DNA of 9,457 nt, taken from assembly GCA_902727905.1 (NCBI GenBank), contig CACVAR010000401.1, positions 2,589 to 12,045 on the forward strand, given 5' to 3'. Position 1 is the first letter of the stretch; each line of letters starts with the position of its first letter. Under the pieces are notes generated by a model that saw nothing but the letters and a program-made list of their open reading frames with translations, was not told where the DNA came from and ran no database searches. Below, piece by piece: positions 5,142-9,457 of this stretch. This DNA comes from an uncultured Sulfurovum sp. (GTDB lineage: Bacteria; Campylobacterota; Campylobacteria; Campylobacterales; Sulfurovaceae). Position numbers and translations under genes: made by a program.

Positions 5142-8100
5142 ATGCAAGATCTCTTTACGTCGTTTAAAGATAACTGTGGTTTCGGACTGTTAGCCTCAAT
5201 TGACAACAAACCAACCCATAAAAACTTAGAAGATGCTGTGACATCACTTTCAAGAATGATGCACAGAGGAGCAGTTGCTGCTGATGGTAAGACAGGGGAT
5301 GGATCTGGGCTTTTACTTTCTATTCCTAAATCATTTTTTGCCAAAGAAGCTTCTTCCGTAGGAATTGATCTTCCAGAGACTTATGCTGTTGCAATGGTGT
5401 TTTCAAATCATGAGGCAGATTTTGAAGTTATTCAGAAAGTATGTGAAAACAATGATTTAAATGTATTGTATACACGTACCGTACCTGTAGATACCAATGC
5501 CCTTGGTGAACAAGCTTTAGCATCATTACCTATAATAAAGCAGGTATTTGTTTCGCCTAAGTCAGCAGTGGCTTCACAAAGATTTGAAGCTTTAGTATAT
5601 TTGTCGCGTAAAGAGATTGAATCTGAACTTTCAGAAGATAAAAGTTTTTATATTCCTTCATTTTCTACCTCTGTAGTCTCTTATAAAGGGCTTGTTATGC
5701 CTACGCATATTAAAGAGTTCTATACCGATTTAGCCAATGAAGACTTTGAGATTGCCTTTTGTCTTTTTCATCAGAGATTCTCAACGAATACATTACCTCA
5801 ATGGAAACTAGCACAACCATTTAGAATGATTGCGCATAATGGTGAGATTAACTCTGTTACTGCCAATAGATTTAATGTGGCTGCTAAAATGGCATCGGCA
5901 AAATCAGAGGTATTTTCTGATGAAGAGATGAGTAGACTAAAAAAAGTTATTCAAAATGACATGTCAGATTCTGCTTCTTTAGACAACTTTATGGAGTTTT
6001 TGAGAGTTAACGGTGTGGACTTTTTTAAAGCAGCACGTTCATTAGTACCAGCTCCATGGCATAATGCACCACATATGGACTCTGACTTAAGAGCATTTTA
6101 TGAGTATGCAAGTACTTGTTTTGAACCGTGGGATGGACCAGCAGCTGTTTCTATGACAGATGGTCGTTACATTGGTTGTGTGCTTGACAGAAATGGACTT
6201 AGACCTTCAAAATACATTATTACAAAAGACAATATTTTATTAATCACTTCAGAGTATGGTGTTTTAGATATTGATGATGAAGAGATTGTTGAGCGTGGAA
6301 GATTGCAGTCAGGTGAGATGATGGGTGTTGACCTTAAAAATGCAAAAGTACTTAAGTCAAATGATATTGATGAATACTTAAAGGTTTCTAATCCATATGA
6401 TAAATGGCTTGGTGAAAATATGGACTACCTACAAGAGCATAAGCCTGCACCTGAAACACTCACAACCAATGTCAGATGTCTTTCTGGTAATGTAGAAGAG
6501 AAGCAACGTTACTTTAACTTTACATTAGAAGTTATTAGAGAAGTTGTTAAACCTATGCTAGCTGAAGGTAAAGAGACCACTGGTTCTATGGGTGATGACA
6601 CACCAATCGCTGCCTTCTCAAATGAGCAGAGAAACTTTACAGATTTTTTTAAACAAAAATTTGCGCAGGTAACAAACCCACCAATTGACCCAATTCGTGA
6701 AAAAACGGTTATGAGTCTTAATACTGGTTTTGGAGAGACACAAAATATTTTAGCCGATTCAGCTGATCATGCAAAAAGATTAAAAACAGTTTTACCTGTT
6801 ATGTCTGCTGCTAAGTTCTCTTTATTGCAAGAGTTTGGTGATGAGACAAATGAAAAGTATGATGCTTCATATAAAACAGGTCAATATGACACAACCTATA
6901 CAGAAGATTTAAAAGCAAGCCTAGATGCATTGGTTCAGAAAATTGTTCTTGATGTTCGCGATAATGGTGTAAGAACAGTTATTCTTGATGATAGGGCTTT
7001 AAGTGCAGAGAACAAAGTTATGCCAATGCTTATGGTTATTGGTCGTTTAAGTCAAGAGCTTTTAGCTAATGATGTTAGACACTTAGCAAGTATTGTGGCT
7101 GCTACAGGTGAAGTATTTGATCCTCATTCTGCTGCTTGTATGTTAGCGTATGGTGCTGCAGCTATTTTCCCTTATTTACTTTACTATACAGTTAGAGAAC
7201 TTGAAGGTGAGAGTGATGAGCTAGTTCATACACTTAGAAAGTTCAGACGTGCAATGGGTGCTGGTCTAATGAAAATCATGTCTAAGATGGGTATTTCGAC
7301 TATCTCTTCTTACCGTAACTCAAGACTCTTTGATAGTGTTGGTTTAAGTCAAGAGATTGTAGACGATTGTTTTGTTGGAACAAGAGGATTATTACAAGGA
7401 TTAGAATATGCTGATATTGATGCACGTATTAGTGCAACACATGCACGTGCATTTACTACTGATTTTGACGGTACAAAAAATAGCCTTTATAAAGGTGGAT
7501 ATTATAAGTACAAAAAAGGTGAAGAGTTCCATGACTTTTCTCGTCCTACGATTAAAGCGATTCAGACTTCAGCAACCAGTGGAGATAAAGCTGACTATGA
7601 AGAAGTTAAAACTTTAGTAAATGGTAGAGATAAAAAATTTATTAGAGACTTTTATGATTTAAATTCAGACAGAGAAGCAATTTCTATTGATGAGGTTGAG
7701 CCTGCATCGGCGATATTTAAACGCTTCTCTACAGCTGCTATGTCTATGGGGTCAATCTCAGAAGAGGCACACACTACTCTAGCTGCTGCAATGAACCGTA
7801 TAGGTGGTAAATCAAACTCTGGTGAGGGTGGAGAAGATCCTAAGCGTTATGGTACAGAGTTAAACTCATCTATTAAGCAGATTGCTTCTGGACGCTTTGG
7901 GGTAACTCCTGAGTATTTACGTTCAGCAACTGAGTTACAAATTAAAGTAGCACAAGGTGCTAAACCAGGTGAGGGTGGACAGCTTCCAGGTTCTAAAGTT
8001 TCACCATTAATTGCTGAACTTAGATTTACAAAACCAGGGGTAACACTTATTTCACCACCACCTCATCATGATATTTACTCTATTGAGGATTTAGCACAGT

Positions 8101-9457
8101 TAATTTTTGACTTAAAGCAAGCCAACCCTAAAGCAAGAGTAGCTGTTAAATTGGTTTCTACAGCAGGTGTTGGAACGGTTGCAGCTGGTGTTGCTAAAGC
8201 ATATGCAGACAAGATTATTATTTCTGGGTCAGATGGTGGTACAGGTGCTGCACCTATTGGATCTATCCGTTTTGCAGGTAACCCATGGGAACTAGGACTT
8301 ATAGAAGCACACAACGCCCTTAAAGCCAACAACCTTAGAGGTCAAGTAACACTTGAAACAGATGGTGGACTGAAAACTGGACTGGATGTTGTTAAAGCAG
8401 CCATTTTGGGTGCAGAAGAGTATGCATTTGGTACAGGTGCTTTGGTTATTGTTGGTTGTATCATGCTTCGTGTATGTCACCTGAACACTTGTGGTGTGGG
8501 TGTAGCAACACAAGATGCTAAATTAAGAGAAAAGTTTTCTGGAAATGTTGACAAGGTAGTAAATTACTTTACGTTCATTGCTGAAGAGATTAGAGAGATT
8601 CTGGCTGGTTTAGGTTACAAATCTTTAGAAGAAATCGTAGGTCAAAACCATTTATTAAAAGTTATTGATGATGAGTTTGCTAAAAAGTTTAATTTTGAAG
8701 AGATGCTTTACAAACTAGACGGTGTAAATACTTGTCAAGTACCATTTAACGAACCCTATGATCAAAATGAGTATGAACAAGAGATGATTGAAGAGTTAAT
8801 GCCAACGATGAAAGATCCTTCTATTCCAGTGGTGCTTAACAAAGAGATAGGAAATTTAAACAGAAGCTTCGCAACAAGAATTTCTGGTGAAATTGCAGCC
8901 ATACATGGTAATGCTGGTCTTCCTGATGGAACCATTACCCTTAACATGAAAGGTACAGCTGGTCAATCACTTGGTGCCTTTATGTCTAAGGGTATTAACA
9001 TTAATCTTAATGGTGCAGGAAATGATTACATCGGTAAAGGTATGCATGGTGGTAACATTGTAATTACTTCTAAAAAAGCTGGTAAAGGTTTTGCACTTGG
9101 TGGAAATACTTGTCTTTATGGGGCTACAGGTGGTAAACTTTATGTTCATGGTATGGTTGGTGAGCGTTTTGCTGTTCGTAACTCTGGTGTAATAGCTGTT
9201 GTTGAAGGAACAGGAGATCACCCATGTGAATACATGACAGGTGGTATCGTAGCTGTTCTTGGTAAAACAGGTGTTAACTTTGGTGCTGGTATGACTGGTG
9301 GTCAAGCATTTGTTTATGATGAAGAGGGTAGCTTCTATGAAAAAGTAAACCCTGAATTGGTTGAAGCACTTCGTATTGACACTGATGAGTGGGAAGATCA
9401 AGCCTTTACATTAAAAAGATTGCTTAAGGACTATGTTGAAAAGACAGGTAGTGAAAC
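5142..9457 (+). CDS. gltB: Glutamate synthase large subunit (3' truncated by window)
   Basis: Open from ATG 5142 to the window edge, 1438 residues of an expected 1475-1520, with no stop or frameshift on reading every codon. A TAA in frame at 5136-5138 fixes the start; the SD is a weak AAGG. The enzyme converts glutamine and 2-oxoglutarate to two glutamates. Class II amidotransferase domain: nucleophile C12 (NCGFG) after an 11-residue propeptide, HRGA at 41-44, R212 in HQRFSTNT, HNGE at 232-235, EPWDGPA from 328, LDRNGLRPS from 348. FMN synthase domain: SGEGGEDP from 893, AKPGEGGQLPG around 941, SPPPHHDIYS from 972, SGSDGGTGAAP from 1028, ETDGGLKTG around 1074. The 3Fe-4S ligands are C1106, C1112 and C1117 (C-x5-C-x4-C). 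The C-terminal glycine-repeat (GXGXG) domain begins by about 1271. Followed in most genomes by gltD, expected beyond the edge. Confidence 0.97.
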   Translation, partial: MQDLFTSFKDNCGFGLLASIDNKPTHKNLEDAVTSLSRMMHRGAVAADGKTGDGSGLLLSIPKSFFAKEASSVGIDLPETYAVAMVFSNHEADFEVIQKVCENNDLNVLYTRTVPVDTNALGEQALASLPIIKQVFVSPKSAVASQRFEALVYLSRKEIESELSEDKSFYIPSFSTSVVSYKGLVMPTHIKEFYTDLANEDFEIAFCLFHQRFSTNTLPQWKLAQPFRMIAHNGEINSVTANRFNVAAKMASAKSEVFSDEEMSRLKKVIQNDMSDSASLDNFMEFLRVNGVDFFKAARSLVPAPWHNAPHMDSDLRAFYEYASTCFEPWDGPAAVSMTDGRYIGCVLDRNGLRPSKYIITKDNILLITSEYGVLDIDDEEIVERGRLQSGEMMGVDLKNAKVLKSNDIDEYLKVSNPYDKWLGENMDYLQEHKPAPETLTTNVRCLSGNVEEKQRYFNFTLEVIREVVKPMLAEGKETTGSMGDDTPIAAFSNEQRNFTDFFKQKFAQVTNPPIDPIREKTVMSLNTGFGETQNILADSADHAKRLKTVLPVMSAAKFSLLQEFGDETNEKYDASYKTGQYDTTYTEDLKASLDALVQKIVLDVRDNGVRTVILDDRALSAENKVMPMLMVIGRLSQELLANDVRHLASIVAATGEVFDPHSAACMLAYGAAAIFPYLLYYTVRELEGESDELVHTLRKFRRAMGAGLMKIMSKMGISTISSYRNSRLFDSVGLSQEIVDDCFVGTRGLLQGLEYADIDARISATHARAFTTDFDGTKNSLYKGGYYKYKKGEEFHDFSRPTIKAIQTSATSGDKADYEEVKTLVNGRDKKFIRDFYDLNSDREAISIDEVEPASAIFKRFSTAAMSMGSISEEAHTTLAAAMNRIGGKSNSGEGGEDPKRYGTELNSSIKQIASGRFGVTPEYLRSATELQIKVAQGAKPGEGGQLPGSKVSPLIAELRFTKPGVTLISPPPHHDIYSIEDLAQLIFDLKQANPKARVAVKLVSTAGVGTVAAGVAKAYADKIIISGSDGGTGAAPIGSIRFAGNPWELGLIEAHNALKANNLRGQVTLETDGGLKTGLDVVKAAILGAEEYAFGTGALVIVGCIMLRVCHLNTCGVGVATQDAKLREKFSGNVDKVVNYFTFIAEEIREILAGLGYKSLEEIVGQNHLLKVIDDEFAKKFNFEEMLYKLDGVNTCQVPFNEPYDQNEYEQEMIEELMPTMKDPSIPVVLNKEIGNLNRSFATRISGEIAAIHGNAGLPDGTITLNMKGTAGQSLGAFMSKGININLNGAGNDYIGKGMHGGNIVITSKKAGKGFALGGNTCLYGATGGKLYVHGMVGERFAVRNSGVIAVVEGTGDHPCEYMTGGIVAVLGKTGVNFGAGMTGGQAFVYDEEGSFYEKVNPELVEALRIDTDEWEDQAFTLKRLLKDYVEKTGSE

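Noticed and set aside
5108..5344. - strand frame of 78 codons across the gltB start
   Set aside because: Antisense to the conserved amidotransferase N-terminus, with no family resemblance.
7408..7617. + strand frame of 69 codons inside gltB
   Set aside because: It is the out-of-frame reading of gltB, whose own frame stays open and conserved across this stretch.
8967..9401. - strand frame of 144 codons, Thr/Ser/Cys-rich
   Set aside because: Lies fully opposite the conserved glycine-repeat domain of gltB; its composition is the mirror of Gly/Val/Lys codons.

Overview
The window is AT-rich and tightly packed. It looks like a chromosomal segment of a member of the Campylobacterota (epsilonproteobacteria), possibly near Sulfurimonas or its relatives. 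The main clue is a short, divergent RecO of about 205 residues of the kind I associate with this group. Supporting signs are low GC, heavy AGA and TTA codon use, and promoters with a clear -10 box but no recognisable -35. The genus is a guess; the phylum is moderately supported.

Left part, + strand (1-2745): the end of a Gfo/Idh/MocA-type oxidoreductase (cut by the window edge), a class V PLP-dependent aminotransferase and a LicD-family protein. At both junctions the next ATG follows the previous stop codon with no gap. This looks like the distal end of an operon that makes an amino-alcohol or aminophosphonate type substituent and attaches it to a surface glycan. LicD-family proteins transfer phosphocholine or related groups, and the aminotransferase resembles the 2-aminoethylphosphonate/alanine-glyoxylate group. 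A small membrane-anchored protein of unknown function follows. It has an extended -10 box so close to its ATG that the mRNA may be leaderless. A 12-bp hairpin overlapping its stop codon separates it from the convergent genes.

Middle part, - strand (2796-4905): a secreted repeat protein and recO. The repeat protein has a signal peptide, four modules each built from three 23-residue sub-repeats, with a Cys before and a Trp at the end of every module, and a C-terminal peptidoglycan-binding domain. This is the most unusual object in the window. A strong Shine-Dalgarno moves its start from a TTG to an ATG 30 bases downstream.

Right part, + strand (5142-9457): after a 236-base divergent intergenic region comes gltB, the large subunit of glutamate synthase. 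Its reading frame is open from the ATG to the window edge, and the catalytic, FMN-binding, Fe-S and C-terminal glycine-repeat features are all visible. Only a few dozen C-terminal residues should be missing, and gltD would be expected beyond the edge.
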